NCBI RefSeq assembly: GCF_001673635.1
Contig: NZ_LZMH01000008.1
Coordinates: 1 to 64,000, forward strand
Length of the DNA: 64,000 nt
Direction: 5' to 3'
From: Mycobacterium asiaticum
GTDB lineage: Bacteria > Actinomycetota > Actinomycetes > Mycobacteriales > Mycobacteriaceae
Shown here piece after piece: positions 52,756-64,000 of this stretch (positions are counted from its first letter, which is position 1; each line of letters starts with the position of its first letter). Below the pieces are notes generated by a model, which was not told the origin of the DNA, searched no databases, and saw only the letters and a list, made by a program, of their open reading frames with translations. Both the position numbers and the translations under genes were made by a program.

Positions 52756-52828
52756 TGCCCCCGGCAGGATTCGAACCTGCGGCCTTCTGCTCCGGAGGCA
52801 GACGCTCTATCCCCTGAGCTACGGGGGC
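52756..52828 (-). tRNA. tRNA-Arg (anticodon CCG)
   Basis: A complete 73-nt cloverleaf on the minus strand: acceptor GCCCCCG/CGGGGGC with discriminator A, D-stem GCTC/GAGC, anticodon stem TCTGC/GCAGA with loop CTCCGGA (anticodon CCG, decoding CGG), T-arm GCAGG-TTCGAAT-CCTGC. CCA is not encoded. It lies divergently beside argS, whose product charges it. Its 3' end faces the accessory block, as is usual where mobile DNA enters at tRNA genes, though no integrase or repeat was found. Confidence 0.97.
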
Positions 52829-52952
52829 GCACAAACTACTCGTTGCGCCATGGGGCTTGAACAGCCCCGCCAGACTAACGCATCCGGGTGATCGTCCGAC
52901 CACCGGTAATGGATTCGGGGCGCGAGGCCCTCAGCCAATAGGATGGACGCTC

Positions 52953-54605
52953 GTGACCCCCGCCGACCTCGCCGAGCTGCTCAAAATCACCGCCTCCGCG
53001 GTGCTGGCCGAGCATGACCTCGACGTGTCCGCGTTGCCTCAGACGGTCACCGTAGAACGCCCGCGCAACCCCGAGCATGGCGATTACGCCTCCAACCTGG
53101 CCCTGCAGCTTGGCAAAAAAGTCGGCGCCAACCCCCGTGAGCTGGCCGGATGGCTGGCCGAGGCGCTGACGAAGGCCGACGGAATCGCCAGTGCCGAGGT
53201 GGCCGGACCGGGCTTCATCAACATGCGGCTGGAGACTTCCGCCCAAGCCAAGATCGTCAACGACGTCATCGACGCCGGCGACGGCTTCGGACATTCCCAA
53301 CTGCTGGCGGGTCACCACGTCAACCTGGAGTTCGTCTCCGCCAACCCCACCGGACCCATCCACATCGGCGGCACCCGCTGGGCCGCCGTCGGCGACGCAC
53401 TCGGCCGGCTCCTGACGACGCAGGGCGCTCAAGTGGTCCGGGAGTACTACTTCAACGACCACGGCGCACAGATCGACCGCTTCGCCGACTCCCTGGTCGC
53501 CGCGGCCAAGGGTGAGCCCGCCCCAGAGGACGGGTATGCGGGCACCTACATCAGCGACATCGCCGCGCAGGTGTTGCAGAAGGCGCCCGATGCGCTGAGC
53601 CTGCCGCCCGGCGAAATGCGCGAGACCTTCCGCGAGATCGGCGTCGACCTGATGTTCGCCCACATCAAGGAGTCGCTGCACGAATTCGGCACCGATTTCG
53701 ACGTCTACACCCACGAAGACTCGATGCACACCAGCGGCCGCGTCGACGAGGCCATCGCGAAACTGCGTGAGAGCGGCAACATTTACGAGAAGGACGGCGC
53801 AACATGGTTGCGCAGCAGCGCCTTTGGTGACGACAAGGACCGCGTCGTGATCAAGAGCGACGGCAAGCCGGCCTACGTGGCCGGTGACCTGGCCTACTAC
53901 CTGGACAAGCGGGCCCGCGGATTCGACCTGTGCATCTACATGCTCGGCGCCGACCACCACGGCTACATCGCGCGGCTCAAGGCCGCGGCGGCCGCGTTCG
54001 GCGAAGACCCTGCCACCGTCGAGGTACTGATCGGCCAAATGGTCAACCTGGTGCGTGACGGCCAGCCGGTCCGGATGAGCAAGCGGGCCGGCACCGTGAT
54101 CACCCTCGACGACCTGGTCGAGGCCATCGGCGTGGACGCGGCCCGCTACAGCCTGATCCGTTCCTCGGTGGACACCCCGATCGACATCGACCTGGCGCTG
54201 TGGTCCTCGGCGTCCAACGAAAACCCGGTCTACTACGTGCAATACGCGCACGCCCGGCTTTCGGCGCTGGCCCGCAACGCCGCCGAACTCGGCCTGATCC
54301 CCGACACCGGCCACCTCGAGCTGCTCAGCCACGACAAAGAGGGCACGCTGCTGCGCACCATCGGCGAGTTCCCCCGGGTGCTCAAAACCGCGGCGGCCCT
54401 GCGCGAACCGCACCGGGTATGCCGTTACCTCGAAGACCTCGCCGGCGACTACCACCGGTTCTACGACTCGTGTCGAGTGCTGCCGCAAGGCGACGAGCAG
54501 CCCACCGAGCTGCACACCGCACGGTTGGCGCTGTGCCAGGCCACCCGCCAGGTCATCGCCAACGGATTGGCCATCCTCGGAGTCACCGCCCCGGAGAGAA
54601 TGTGA
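52953..54605 (+). CDS. argS: Arginyl-tRNA synthetase
   Basis: A 550-aa class I aminoacyl-tRNA synthetase joining arginine to tRNA-Arg. N-terminal tRNA-binding domain, then the HIGH-type motif [10 protein letters not shown] and the KMSKS-type VRMSKRAGT, and a C-terminal DALR helical domain. Same length as M. tuberculosis ArgS when started at GTG 52953 ([10 protein letters not shown]), with AGGA upstream; longer in-frame starts reach back to the tRNA and are rejected. Overlaps the lysA start by 4 bp (GTGA). Confidence 0.97.
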   Translation: MTPADLAELLKITASAVLAEHDLDVSALPQTVTVERPRNPEHGDYASNLALQLGKKVGANPRELAGWLAEALTKADGIASAEVAGPGFINMRLETSAQAKIVNDVIDAGDGFGHSQLLAGHHVNLEFVSANPTGPIHIGGTRWAAVGDALGRLLTTQGAQVVREYYFNDHGAQIDRFADSLVAAAKGEPAPEDGYAGTYISDIAAQVLQKAPDALSLPPGEMRETFREIGVDLMFAHIKESLHEFGTDFDVYTHEDSMHTSGRVDEAIAKLRESGNIYEKDGATWLRSSAFGDDKDRVVIKSDGKPAYVAGDLAYYLDKRARGFDLCIYMLGADHHGYIARLKAAAAAFGEDPATVEVLIGQMVNLVRDGQPVRMSKRAGTVITLDDLVEAIGVDAARYSLIRSSVDTPIDIDLALWSSASNENPVYYVQYAHARLSALARNAAELGLIPDTGHLELLSHDKEGTLLRTIGEFPRVLKTAAALREPHRVCRYLEDLAGDYHRFYDSCRVLPQGDEQPTELHTARLALCQATRQVIANGLAILGVTAPERM

Positions 54606-56020
54606 ACGTCCACCCCGCCGGACCTCGGCACGCCGAGGACAGCCGGCACGTCAGCGGCCCGCCCCGCCCCCAGTCGGCCGAGGAGCTGCTGCGGCTGGCG
54701 CCGAATGTCTGGCCGCGCAACACCGTTCGTGACGAGGCTGGGGTGGCCACCATCGCCGGTGTGAAGCTCACCGAACTGGCCGCCCAGTACGGGACGCCGC
54801 TGTTCGTCATCGACGAGGACGATTTCCGCTCGCGCTGCCGGGAGACGGCCGCCGCGTTCGGCGGCGGGGTGCACGTGCACTATGCGGCCAAAGCCTTCCT
54901 GTGCAGTGAAATAGCGCGGTGGATCGAGCAGGAAGGTCTCTCGCTGGACGTCTGCACCGGCGGCGAGCTGGCGGTCGCGCTGCACGCGAACTTCCCGCCG
55001 GAGCGGATCACGTTGCACGGCAACAACAAATCGGTGGGCGAGCTCACGGCCGCGGTGAAAGCCGGTGTCGGGCATGTCGTGGTGGACTCCTTGCTCGAAA
55101 TCGAGCGGCTCGACGCGATCGCGGCCGAGGCCGGGATCGTTCAGGACGTCTTGGTGCGTCTGACGGTCGGCGTAGAGGCACACACCCACGAGTTCATCTC
55201 GACCGCTCACGAAGACCAGAAGTTCGGATTGTCGGTGGCCAGCGGCGCGGCGATGGCCGCGGTGCGTCAGGTTTTCGCCGCCGACCACCTTCGGCTGGTG
55301 GGTCTGCACAGCCACATCGGCTCGCAGATCTTCGACGTCGCGGGATTCGAGATCGCCGCACACCGCGTGATCGCGCTGCTGGGCCAGATCGTCGAAGAAT
55401 TCGGTGTCGACAAGACCGCGCAAGTGTCCACCGTCGATCTCGGTGGGGGACTGGGCATCTCGTATCTGGCGGCCGACGATCCGCCGCCGATCGCCGAGCT
55501 GGCGGCCAAGCTGAGCGCCATCGTCAGCAACGAATCGGCCGCCGCCGGGCTGCCGACGCCGAAGCTGGTGGTCGAACCCGGCCGCGCCATCGCCGGTCCG
55601 GGCACCATCACGCTGTACGAGGTCGGCACCGTCAAGGACGTCGACGTAAGTGCCAGCGCGCATCGACGCTACGTCAGCGTCGACGGCGGCATGAGCGACA
55701 ACATCCGCACCGCGCTCTACGACGCGCAGTACGACGCCCGACTGGTTTCGCGCGTCAGTGATGCGCCGGCCACCCAGGCTCGCCTCGTCGGGAAGCATTG
55801 CGAGACCGGCGACATCATCGTGCGCGACACCTGGGTGCCCGACGACATTCGGCCCGGCGATCTGATTGCGGTGGCCGCCACCGGCGCCTACTGCTATTCG
55901 CTGTCGAGCCGCTACAACATGATCTGCCGTCCCGCCGTGGTCGCGGTGCGCGGCGGGAAATCCCGCTTGATCCTGCGTCGCGAGACCGTCGACGATCTGC
56001 TGAGTTTGGAGGTGAGGTGA
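54602..56020 (+). CDS. lysA: Diaminopimelate decarboxylase
   Basis: A 472-aa PLP enzyme making L-lysine from meso-diaminopimelate, the last step of lysine synthesis. PLP lysine in HYAAKAF, then [28 protein letters not shown], and the substrate loop CETGDI, all conserved. The GTG at 54602 overlaps the argS stop and is used; it gives an N-terminal extension of about 25 residues ([15 protein letters not shown]...) before the point where M. tuberculosis LysA begins, so an internal start is possible. Operon argS-lysA-hom-thrC-thrB. Confidence 0.95.
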   Translation: MNVHPAGPRHAEDSRHVSGPPRPQSAEELLRLAPNVWPRNTVRDEAGVATIAGVKLTELAAQYGTPLFVIDEDDFRSRCRETAAAFGGGVHVHYAAKAFLCSEIARWIEQEGLSLDVCTGGELAVALHANFPPERITLHGNNKSVGELTAAVKAGVGHVVVDSLLEIERLDAIAAEAGIVQDVLVRLTVGVEAHTHEFISTAHEDQKFGLSVASGAAMAAVRQVFAADHLRLVGLHSHIGSQIFDVAGFEIAAHRVIALLGQIVEEFGVDKTAQVSTVDLGGGLGISYLAADDPPPIAELAAKLSAIVSNESAAAGLPTPKLVVEPGRAIAGPGTITLYEVGTVKDVDVSASAHRRYVSVDGGMSDNIRTALYDAQYDARLVSRVSDAPATQARLVGKHCETGDIIVRDTWVPDDIRPGDLIAVAATGAYCYSLSSRYNMICRPAVVAVRGGKSRLILRRETVDDLLSLEVR

Positions 56021-56023
56021 CCC

Positions 56024-57345
56024 GTGGCCGGTGACGAGAAGGCCGTTGGTGTAGCGGTACTCGGGTTGGGTGTCGTCGGTAGCGAAGTCGTGCGCATCAT
56101 CAACGAGAGCGCCGACGACCTGGCGGGGCGCATCGGCGCCCGGCTGAAGCTGCGCGGCATCGGAGTGCGCCGCGTCGCGGCAGACCGCGGCGTGCCGGTG
56201 GAACTGCTGACCGACGACATTGACGAACTCGTCTCGCGCGACGATGTCGACATCGTCGTCGAGGTCATGGGCCCGGTCGAGCCCGCCCGCAAAGCGATCC
56301 TGTCCGCTCTCAAGCACGGCAAGTCCGTCGTCACCGCGAACAAAGCGCTGATGTCCATCGCCAGCGGGGAATTGGCGGCAGCCGCCGAAAGCGAAGCCGT
56401 CGACCTGTATTTCGAAGCCGCGGTGGCCGGTGCCATTCCGGTCATCCGCCCGCTGACCCAGTCACTGGCCGGCGACACGGTGCTGCGGGTGGCAGGCATC
56501 GTCAACGGCACCACCAACTACATCCTGTCCGAAATGGGCAGCACCGGCGCCGATTACGACACCGCCCTGGCCGACGCGAGCGCGCTGGGTTACGCCGAGG
56601 CCGACCCGACCGCCGACGTGGAAGGGTATGACGCGGCGGCCAAGGCGGCGATCCTGGCGTCGATCGCCTTTCACACCCGGGTGACCGCCGACGACGTGTA
56701 CCGCGAGGGCATCACCAAGATCACTCCCGAGGACTTCGAGTCCGCCAAGTCGCTGGGATGCACCATCAAGCTGCTGTCCATCTGCGAGCGCATCACCACC
56801 GACGAAGGCCAGCAACGGGTTTCGGCCCGCGTCTACCCGGCCCTGGTACCGCTGTCGCATCCGCTCGCCTCGGTCAACGGCGCCTTCAACGCGGTCGTGG
56901 TCGAGGCCGCGGCGGCCGGCCGGCTGATGTTCTACGGCCAGGGCGCCGGTGGGGCGCCCACCGCGTCGGCGGTGACCGGTGATCTGGTGATGGCTGCGCG
57001 CAACCGGGTGCTGGGCAGCCGGGGCCCCCGCGAATCGAAGTACGCCCAACTGCCCATCGCACCAATGGGTTTCATCGCGACCCGCTACTACGTCAGCATG
57101 AACGTCGCCGACAAGCCCGGCGTGTTGTCCGCGGTGGCAGCCGAATTCGGCAAGCGCGAGGTGAGCATCGCCGAAGTCCGCCAGGAAGGTGTGGTGGACC
57201 AGGGCGGCCAACGCGTGGGCGCGCGGATCGTGGTGGTCACCCACCAGGCAACTGACGCCGCGCTGTCGGAGACCGTTGACGCGCTGGCCGACCTGGACGT
57301 CGTGCAGGGCGTAGAAAGCGTGCTGCGACTGGAAGGAACCGAGCT

Positions 57346-57349
<4 letters not shown>
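56024..57349 (+). CDS. hom: Homoserine dehydrogenase
   Basis: A 441-aa NAD(P)H-dependent enzyme reducing aspartate semialdehyde to homoserine, the branch point to threonine and methionine (thrA in M. tuberculosis naming). N-terminal nucleotide motif [10 protein letters not shown]; catalytic domain with [11 protein letters not shown] and [13 protein letters not shown]-terminal ACT domain (about 355-441, [17 protein letters not shown]) for threonine feedback. GTG start 3 bp after lysA; stop overlaps thrC by ATGA. Confidence 0.96.
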
Positions 57350-59381
<2,032 letters not shown>

Positions 59382-59641
59382 TCCGCAGCCTGCCGGTGGG
59401 TTGCTTGCTTCCCGCCAGGAAGCGGGTTATCCTCGGACCCGTCCAGCAATTGCAGCATCTGCATCTGCATCCATACTGCGTTGACGCTAGGACAAACACC
59501 AATTCTTCTCGGACTTCGTCGCAGATCCTGGCGACCATCGTTTCAGAGTCGATTATTGGGCGCACTCGGCGAATCGCCTGGTTGCCTGTCCAATGCAGAA
59601 ATCCCCGATTGATGTGATCAGCGGGGCAAGAAAGGAAATCC

Positions 59642-61567
59642 GTGACTGATACGGACCTCATCACGGCTGGCGAAAGCACCGATTCCGAAAATCTGTCGGG
59701 CGCCGTGACCACACCTACTTCCGATGTCTCAGGGGCTGTCTCAGCGGCGAAAACCAACGCGCCGACGGGCTCTCTGGCCACCATGGTGCTGCCCGAACTG
59801 CGCGCCCTGGCCAACCAAGCCGGCGTCAAGGGCACGTCCGGCATGCGGAAGAACGAGCTTATTGCCGCGATCCAGGAGATTCGCGGGCAGGCCAACGGCA
59901 AGCCGTCCGGCGACACTCCGGCCGCCGAGACCGTGAAGGCCGATACGCCGGCGCAGGACGAGGCGTCCGCACCGCAGGCTCCCGCCCAGGAGTCGAAGGC
60001 ACCGGAGCCCGCTGCGGAGTCCACCCCGGAATCTCCGGCGCAGGACACGCAGGATGGCGCGCCCAATGAGCCGCGTCGCCGCGAACGGCGGAGCGCTAAC
60101 CGGCAGGCCGGTGCGGCCGAACAGGGCAAGGGTGAGAGCGCCGAGGGCGCCGGCAAGCCCGACAAGCCTGACGAGCAGCAACGAGGCGACCGGGAGCGCC
60201 GCAACGAGCGCGACGCCAAGGCCGAGGAGCGCTCGTCCGACTCGGGTAACGAGCAGGGCGGTGACCAGCAAGGCGGCGGTCAGCAGCGCGGCGGCTCGAA
60301 CCAGCAGGACGACGACGGCGAGGGCCGCGGCGGCCGGCGTGGACGCCGCTTCCGCGACCGTCGGCGTCGTGGTGAACGGACCGGCGAAGGCGGCGGCGAA
60401 ACCGAACTCCGCGAGGACGACGTCGTCCAGCCGGTGGCCGGCATCCTCGATGTGCTGGACAACTACGCCTTCGTGCGCACCTCCGGTTATCTGGCCGGCC
60501 CGCACGACGTCTATGTGTCGATGAACATGGTGCGCAAGAACGGCCTGCGCCGCGGTGACGCCGTGACCGGCGCCGTTCGGGTGCCCAAGGACGGCGAACA
60601 GCCCAACCAGCGGCAGAAGTTCAACCCGCTGGTACGCCTGGACAGCGTCAACGGCGGACCGGTCGAAGACGCCAAGAAGCGCCCCGACTTCCAAAAACTG
60701 ACGCCGCTGTACCCCAACCAGCGCTTGCGGCTGGAGACCACGCCCGACCGGCTGACCACCCGGGTCATCGACCTGATCATGCCGATCGGCAAAGGTCAGC
60801 GTGCGCTGATCGTGTCGCCGCCCAAGGCCGGTAAGACCACGATCTTGCAGGACATCGCGAACGCGATCACCCGCAACAACCCGGAATGCCACCTCATGGT
60901 CGTGCTCGTGGACGAGCGTCCGGAAGAGGTGACCGACATGCAGCGTTCGGTCAAGGGTGAGGTCATAGCCTCCACCTTCGACCGCCCGCCGTCCGATCAC
61001 ACCCAGGCAGCAGAATTGGCCATCGAGCGCGCCAAGCGGCTCGTGGAGCAGGGCAAGGATGTTGTGGTGCTGCTGGACTCGATCACCCGACTGGGCCGCG
61101 CCTACAACAACGCGTCACCCGCGTCGGGCCGGATCCTTTCCGGTGGTGTCGATTCCACCGCGCTGTACCCGCCCAAGCGCTTCCTGGGCGCCGCGCGCAA
61201 CATCGAGGAAGGCGGGTCGCTGACCATCATCGCCACCGCGATGGTTGAGACCGGTTCCACCGGTGACACGGTGATCTTCGAGGAGTTCAAGGGCACCGGT
61301 AACGCCGAGCTCAAGCTGGACCGCAAGATCTCCGAGCGACGGGTGTTCCCTGCGGTCGACGTCAACCCCTCGGGTACCCGCAAGGACGAGTTGTTGCTCT
61401 CGCCCGACGAGTTCGGCATCGTGCACAAGCTGCGTCGCGTGCTGTCGGGTCTGGACTCGCATCAGGCCATCGACCTGCTGATGTCGCAGCTGCGCAAGAC
61501 GAAGACGAACTACGAGTTCCTGGTGCAGGTGTCCAAGACGACACCGGGCAGCATGGACAACGACTAA
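59642..61567 (+). CDS. rho: Transcription termination factor Rho
   Basis: A 641-aa hexameric RNA helicase that ends transcription. Residues about 60-95 carry a Rho N helix bundle (LPELRALANQAGVKG), then a disordered charged insertion of roughly 170 residues (many Glu, Gln, Gly, Arg) as in other actinobacterial Rhos, RNA-binding cold-shock fold (about 265-335), and the ATPase with Walker A SPPKAGKTT and Walker B VVVLLDSITRL. GTG start after AAAGGAAA. The 260-nt region upstream has no gene and is probably a long 5' leader, common for autoregulated rho. Confidence 0.97.
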   Translation: MTDTDLITAGESTDSENLSGAVTTPTSDVSGAVSAAKTNAPTGSLATMVLPELRALANQAGVKGTSGMRKNELIAAIQEIRGQANGKPSGDTPAAETVKADTPAQDEASAPQAPAQESKAPEPAAESTPESPAQDTQDGAPNEPRRRERRSANRQAGAAEQGKGESAEGAGKPDKPDEQQRGDRERRNERDAKAEERSSDSGNEQGGDQQGGGQQRGGSNQQDDDGEGRGGRRGRRFRDRRRRGERTGEGGGETELREDDVVQPVAGILDVLDNYAFVRTSGYLAGPHDVYVSMNMVRKNGLRRGDAVTGAVRVPKDGEQPNQRQKFNPLVRLDSVNGGPVEDAKKRPDFQKLTPLYPNQRLRLETTPDRLTTRVIDLIMPIGKGQRALIVSPPKAGKTTILQDIANAITRNNPECHLMVVLVDERPEEVTDMQRSVKGEVIASTFDRPPSDHTQAAELAIERAKRLVEQGKDVVVLLDSITRLGRAYNNASPASGRILSGGVDSTALYPPKRFLGAARNIEEGGSLTIIATAMVETGSTGDTVIFEEFKGTGNAELKLDRKISERRVFPAVDVNPSGTRKDELLLSPDEFGIVHKLRRVLSGLDSHQAIDLLMSQLRKTKTNYEFLVQVSKTTPGSMDND

Positions 61568-61600
61568 CTCGCAGACCAGCCCGGCAGGAATATCAGCCCC

Positions 61601-61620
61601 CCTCCCGCTGTTTTGGGAGG
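61601..61620. terminator. Small hairpin after rho
   Basis: CCTCCC (61601-61606) and GGGAGG (61615-61620) pair around an 8-nt loop GCTGTTTT, 34 nt after the rho stop and 47 nt before rpmE. Weak terminator or leader hairpin. Confidence 0.35.
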
Positions 61621-61667
61621 CAGTAGTTGACCTGGCATAATGGGCGCTCGACGACGAAGAGGACAGC

Positions 61668-61901
61668 ATGAAAACTGACATTCATCCCGCCTACGAGGAG
61701 ACCACCGTGGTCTGCGGTTGCGGGAACTCGTTCCAGACCCGCAGCACGAAGCCGGGCGGACGGATCGTGGCCGAGGTCTGCTCGCAGTGCCACCCCTTCT
61801 ACACCGGCAAGCAGAAGATCCTCGACAGCGGCGGCCGCGTGGCCCGCTTCGAGAAGCGCTACGGCAAGCGCAAGACCGCAGCGGACGCCGCGGACAAGTA
61901 G
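61668..61901 (+). CDS. rpmE: 50S ribosomal protein L31
   Basis: A 77-aa ribosomal protein of the zinc-binding (C+) type: ligand cysteines C16, C18, C38 and C41 ([15 protein letters not shown]). The zinc-free paralogue used in zinc starvation would be elsewhere. Block HPFYTGKQK is diagnostic. Followed by a strong hairpin, then prfA. Confidence 0.96.
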   Translation: MKTDIHPAYEETTVVCGCGNSFQTRSTKPGGRIVAEVCSQCHPFYTGKQKILDSGGRVARFEKRYGKRKTAADAADK

Positions 61902-61909
61902 CTGGCTTT

Positions 61910-61952
61910 CCGACGCCCGAACTGTGCCTCATCCGCACAGGCCGGGCGTCGG
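61910..61952 (+). terminator. Long hairpin between rpmE and prfA
   Basis: Outer arms CCGACGCCCG (61910-61919) and CGGGCGTCGG (61943-61952) pair perfectly and inner arms CTGTGC (61922-61927) / GCACAG (61935-61940) extend the stem. It starts 8 nt after the rpmE stop. TT follows. Likely terminates or attenuates between rpmE and prfA. Confidence 0.75.
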
Positions 61953-61992
61953 TTCGCGTTTGGGGTAAGAGGTTCGCAGTGGGAGGTGAGAC

Positions 61993-63069
61993 ATGACGCA
62001 GCCGGTGCAGACGATTGACGTCCTGCTCGCCGAGCACGCGGAGCTCGAACGCGCCCTGGCCGATCCCGAACTGCACAGCAGGCCCGACGAAGCCCGCAAA
62101 GCCGGGCGTCGATTCGCCCGGCTGGCCCCCATCGTCGCCACCCACCGCAAACTGGTGTCGGCGCGCGAAGACCTCGAGACCGCGCGTGAGCTTGCCGTCG
62201 ATGACGACTCGTTCGCCGAGGAGGTCACCGAGCTCGAGGCCCGGGTCGGTGAGCTGGACACTCAGCTCACCGACATGCTGGCCCCGCGCGACCCGCACGA
62301 CCCCGACGACATCCTGCTGGAAGTGAAATCGGGTGAGGGAGGCGAGGAGTCGGCGTTGTTCGCCGCCGACCTGGCCCGGATGTACATCCGCTACGCCGAG
62401 CGGCACGGCTGGACTGTGACGGTGCTCGGTGAGACCACCTCGGATCTGGGCGGCTACAAAGACGCGACGCTGGCGATTGCCAGCAAGGGCGACTCGGCCG
62501 ACGGCGTCTGGTCGCGTATGAAATTCGAGGGCGGCGTGCACCGCGTGCAACGCGTGCCGGTCACGGAATCTCAAGGGCGGGTGCATACTTCGGCGGCCGG
62601 TGTGCTGGTCTACCCGGAGCCCGAAGAGGTCGGCGAAGTGCAGATCGACGAATCGGATCTGCGCATCGACGTCTACCGATCGTCGGGCAAGGGTGGCCAG
62701 GGTGTGAACACCACCGACTCCGCGGTGCGGATCACCCACCTGCCCACCGGGATCGTCGTCACGTGCCAGAACGAACGGTCGCAGCTGCAGAACAAGACCC
62801 GCGCCTTGCAGGTGCTGGCCGCGCGTCTGCAGGTGCTCGCCGAGGAGCAGGCCCTCGCCGACGCCTCGGCCGACCGCGCCAGCCAGATCCGTACGGTGGA
62901 CCGCAGCGAACGCATCCGGACCTATAACTTCCCGGAGAACCGGATCACCGATCACCGGATCGGCTTCAAGTCGCACAACCTCGACCAGGTGCTGGACGGC
63001 GATCTGGATGCCCTCTTCGATGCGCTGAGCGAGGCGGATAAGCAATCCCGGCTGCAACAGGCGACATGA
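61993..63069 (+). CDS. prfA: Peptide chain release factor 1
   Basis: A 358-aa release factor reading UAA and UAG. The stop-codon tripeptide region reads PVT in [12 protein letters not shown], and the peptidyl-hydrolysis motif GGQ lies in [14 protein letters not shown]; the Gln is the target of the PrmC methyltransferase encoded next. GGGAGGTGAG precedes the ATG. All family blocks through [13 protein letters not shown] are present. Confidence 0.97.
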   Translation: MTQPVQTIDVLLAEHAELERALADPELHSRPDEARKAGRRFARLAPIVATHRKLVSAREDLETARELAVDDDSFAEEVTELEARVGELDTQLTDMLAPRDPHDPDDILLEVKSGEGGEESALFAADLARMYIRYAERHGWTVTVLGETTSDLGGYKDATLAIASKGDSADGVWSRMKFEGGVHRVQRVPVTESQGRVHTSAAGVLVYPEPEEVGEVQIDESDLRIDVYRSSGKGGQGVNTTDSAVRITHLPTGIVVTCQNERSQLQNKTRALQVLAARLQVLAEEQALADASADRASQIRTVDRSERIRTYNFPENRITDHRIGFKSHNLDQVLDGDLDALFDALSEADKQSRLQQAT

Positions 63070-63082
63070 CGTCCCTGCGACG

Positions 63083-63967
63083 ATGCAGAGCGGAGCGATG
63101 AGGAGGAGCGGGACAATCCAGGACCGCCTGCGACGGGCAATCGATTCCGCGGCGGCGCAACTGGCCGAAGCCGGGATCGACTCCGCGCGCGTCGACGCCG
63201 AGCAATTGGCCGCCCACCTGGCCGGCACCGATCGCGGCCGGCTGGCCGTGCTCGAGCCGCCGCCCGAGAATTTCTTCGACCGTTTCCGCGATGCCGTCAC
63301 CGCACGCTCGCAACGTGTGCCATTGCAGCATCTGATCGGGACCGCCGCGTTCGGCCCGCTGCTGTTGCACGTCGGGCCCGGTGTGTTCATACCGCGTCCG
63401 GAGACCGAGTCATTGCTGGAATGGGCTGTCGCGCAGCCTCTTCCGTCGCAGGCGTGCATCGTCGACCTGTGCACTGGCTCGGGTGCGCTGGCGATCGCGT
63501 TGGCCCGGCACTGGTCGGCCGCCCGGGTCATCGGCGTCGATGTTTCCGAGAAAGCCCTTGACTACGCGCGCCGCAATGCCGCGGGCACCGCTGTCGAACT
63601 GGTCCGGGCCGATGTGTGTTCACCTGGCCTGCTCGCAGAACTCGACGGTCGGGTGGACCTGGTGGTCGCCAACCCGCCCTACGTGCCGGACGGTGCTGAC
63701 GTGGAACCCGAAGTAGCGCAACATGATCCGCCGCACGCGGTGTTCGGCGGCCCGGACGGGATGGCGGTGATCCCCAGCGTGGTGCGGCTGGCCGCCCGCC
63801 TGCTGCGTCCCGGGGGGTTGTTCGCCGTCGAGCATGACGACAGCACATCGGCATCGACGGTGAAAGCCGTCGCCCAGACCCGTGCTTTCGACGACGTCGT
63901 GGCGCGCGACGACCTGGCCGGACGGCCCCGATTCGTGACGGCCCAGAGGAGCGGCGCTCGTGTCTGA
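63083..63967 (+). CDS. prmC: Release factor glutamine methyltransferase PrmC (HemK)
   Basis: A 294-aa SAM-dependent enzyme methylating the GGQ glutamine of release factors. N-terminal helical substrate domain (about 10-85), SAM-binding DLCTGSGALAIAL, and the amide-binding NPPY motif (ANPPYVPDG). PRPETE is also typical. Starts at ATG 63083 or 63098 (MRRSGTIQ); neither has a clear ribosome site. 13 bp after prfA; its stop overlaps the following gene's GTG region by 8 bp. Confidence 0.94.
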   Translation: MQSGAMRRSGTIQDRLRRAIDSAAAQLAEAGIDSARVDAEQLAAHLAGTDRGRLAVLEPPPENFFDRFRDAVTARSQRVPLQHLIGTAAFGPLLLHVGPGVFIPRPETESLLEWAVAQPLPSQACIVDLCTGSGALAIALARHWSAARVIGVDVSEKALDYARRNAAGTAVELVRADVCSPGLLAELDGRVDLVVANPPYVPDGADVEPEVAQHDPPHAVFGGPDGMAVIPSVVRLAARLLRPGGLFAVEHDDSTSASTVKAVAQTRAFDDVVARDDLAGRPRFVTAQRSGARV

Positions 63968-64000
63968 CATCTTCGATTGCGCCGATCCCGACCAGCGAGC
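63960..64000 (+). CDS. Sua5/YrdC-type threonylcarbamoyl-AMP synthase, N-terminal fragment
   Basis: Only the first 13 codons are in the window: GTG start inside the end of prmC, then SDIFDCADPDQRA. This matches the opening of M. tuberculosis Rv1301 (recalled), the enzyme making threonylcarbamoyl-AMP for the t6A37 tRNA modification, and the gene order prfA-prmC-Rv1301 is conserved. The gene continues past the right edge. Confidence 0.75.
   Translation, partial: MSDIFDCADPDQR

Noticed and set aside
52756-52828. Site-specific integration site (att) in the tRNA-Arg gene
   Set aside because: The position is suggestive, but no integrase gene and no second copy of the tRNA 3' end was seen.
59382-59641. 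Riboswitch or attenuator in the rho leader
   Set aside because: Only a short CCCGC/GCGGG stem is visible; no known riboswitch pattern. It is left as a probable long leader in the rho entry.

Overview
The window is chromosomal DNA of a mycobacterium, most likely a slow-growing, non-tuberculous species. The evidence is the gene order, which follows the M. tuberculosis stretch Rv1266c (pknH) to Rv1301 almost gene for gene at both ends; a PE protein; mycobacterial lipoproteins LprA/B/C; secreted DUF732, DUF4189 and MPT63-like proteins; frequent GTG starts; and high G+C. Rv orthology is judged from memory of protein sequence and synteny, not from a search. No IS element, CRISPR array, prophage or integrase was seen, and no gene-free stretch exceeds about 270 bp.

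Left conserved block (1-28.2 kb): start of pknH, its target regulator embR, a tandem pair of secreted C39-like cysteine peptidases, a DUF4189 protein, lprA, a heterodimeric ABC exporter, lprB-lprC, a SixA-type phosphatase, an SbcD/SbcC-like pair, a GMC oxidoreductase, the oppBCDA peptide importer, beta-carbonic anhydrase canA, sulfate activation genes cysD-cysNC and an Rrf2 regulator. Additions relative to M. tuberculosis are a PE gene with an AT-rich C-terminal half (10.2-11.3 kb), an alpha/beta hydrolase (17 kb) and a hotdog thioesterase enclosed by two related 60-bp palindromes (24.2-24.8 kb).

Middle accessory block (28.2-52.7 kb): VOC proteins, an F420-type oxidoreductase, an RCK potassium channel, a Nudix hydrolase, several alpha/beta hydrolases, a stand-alone type II thioesterase, a D-2-hydroxyacid dehydrogenase, an SPFH-GYF / zinc-ribbon membrane cassette, PhoD-like phosphatase with MarR and SDR genes, a CmtR-like metal sensor operon, a nucleoside deaminase, an MPT63-like protein and three diverged four-cysteine secreted proteins. 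Four upstream regions here (genes starting at 32441, 35107, 36689, 43526) carry three 11-bp direct repeats of the form CAAGRATYC, all pointing at the gene and ending 52-60 bp before its start codon. A weaker fifth copy precedes the second C39-like gene. This looks like an unreported regulon read by a winged-helix regulator binding in tandem (OmpR or SARP type).

Right conserved block (52.7-64 kb): tRNA-Arg(CCG), argS-lysA-hom-thrC-thrB (arginyl-tRNA charging, then lysine and threonine synthesis from the aspartate pathway, translationally coupled by 1-4 bp overlaps), rho with a long disordered N-terminal region, rpmE, prfA, prmC (methylates the release factor made next door) and the start of a Sua5/TsaC-type tRNA modification gene.
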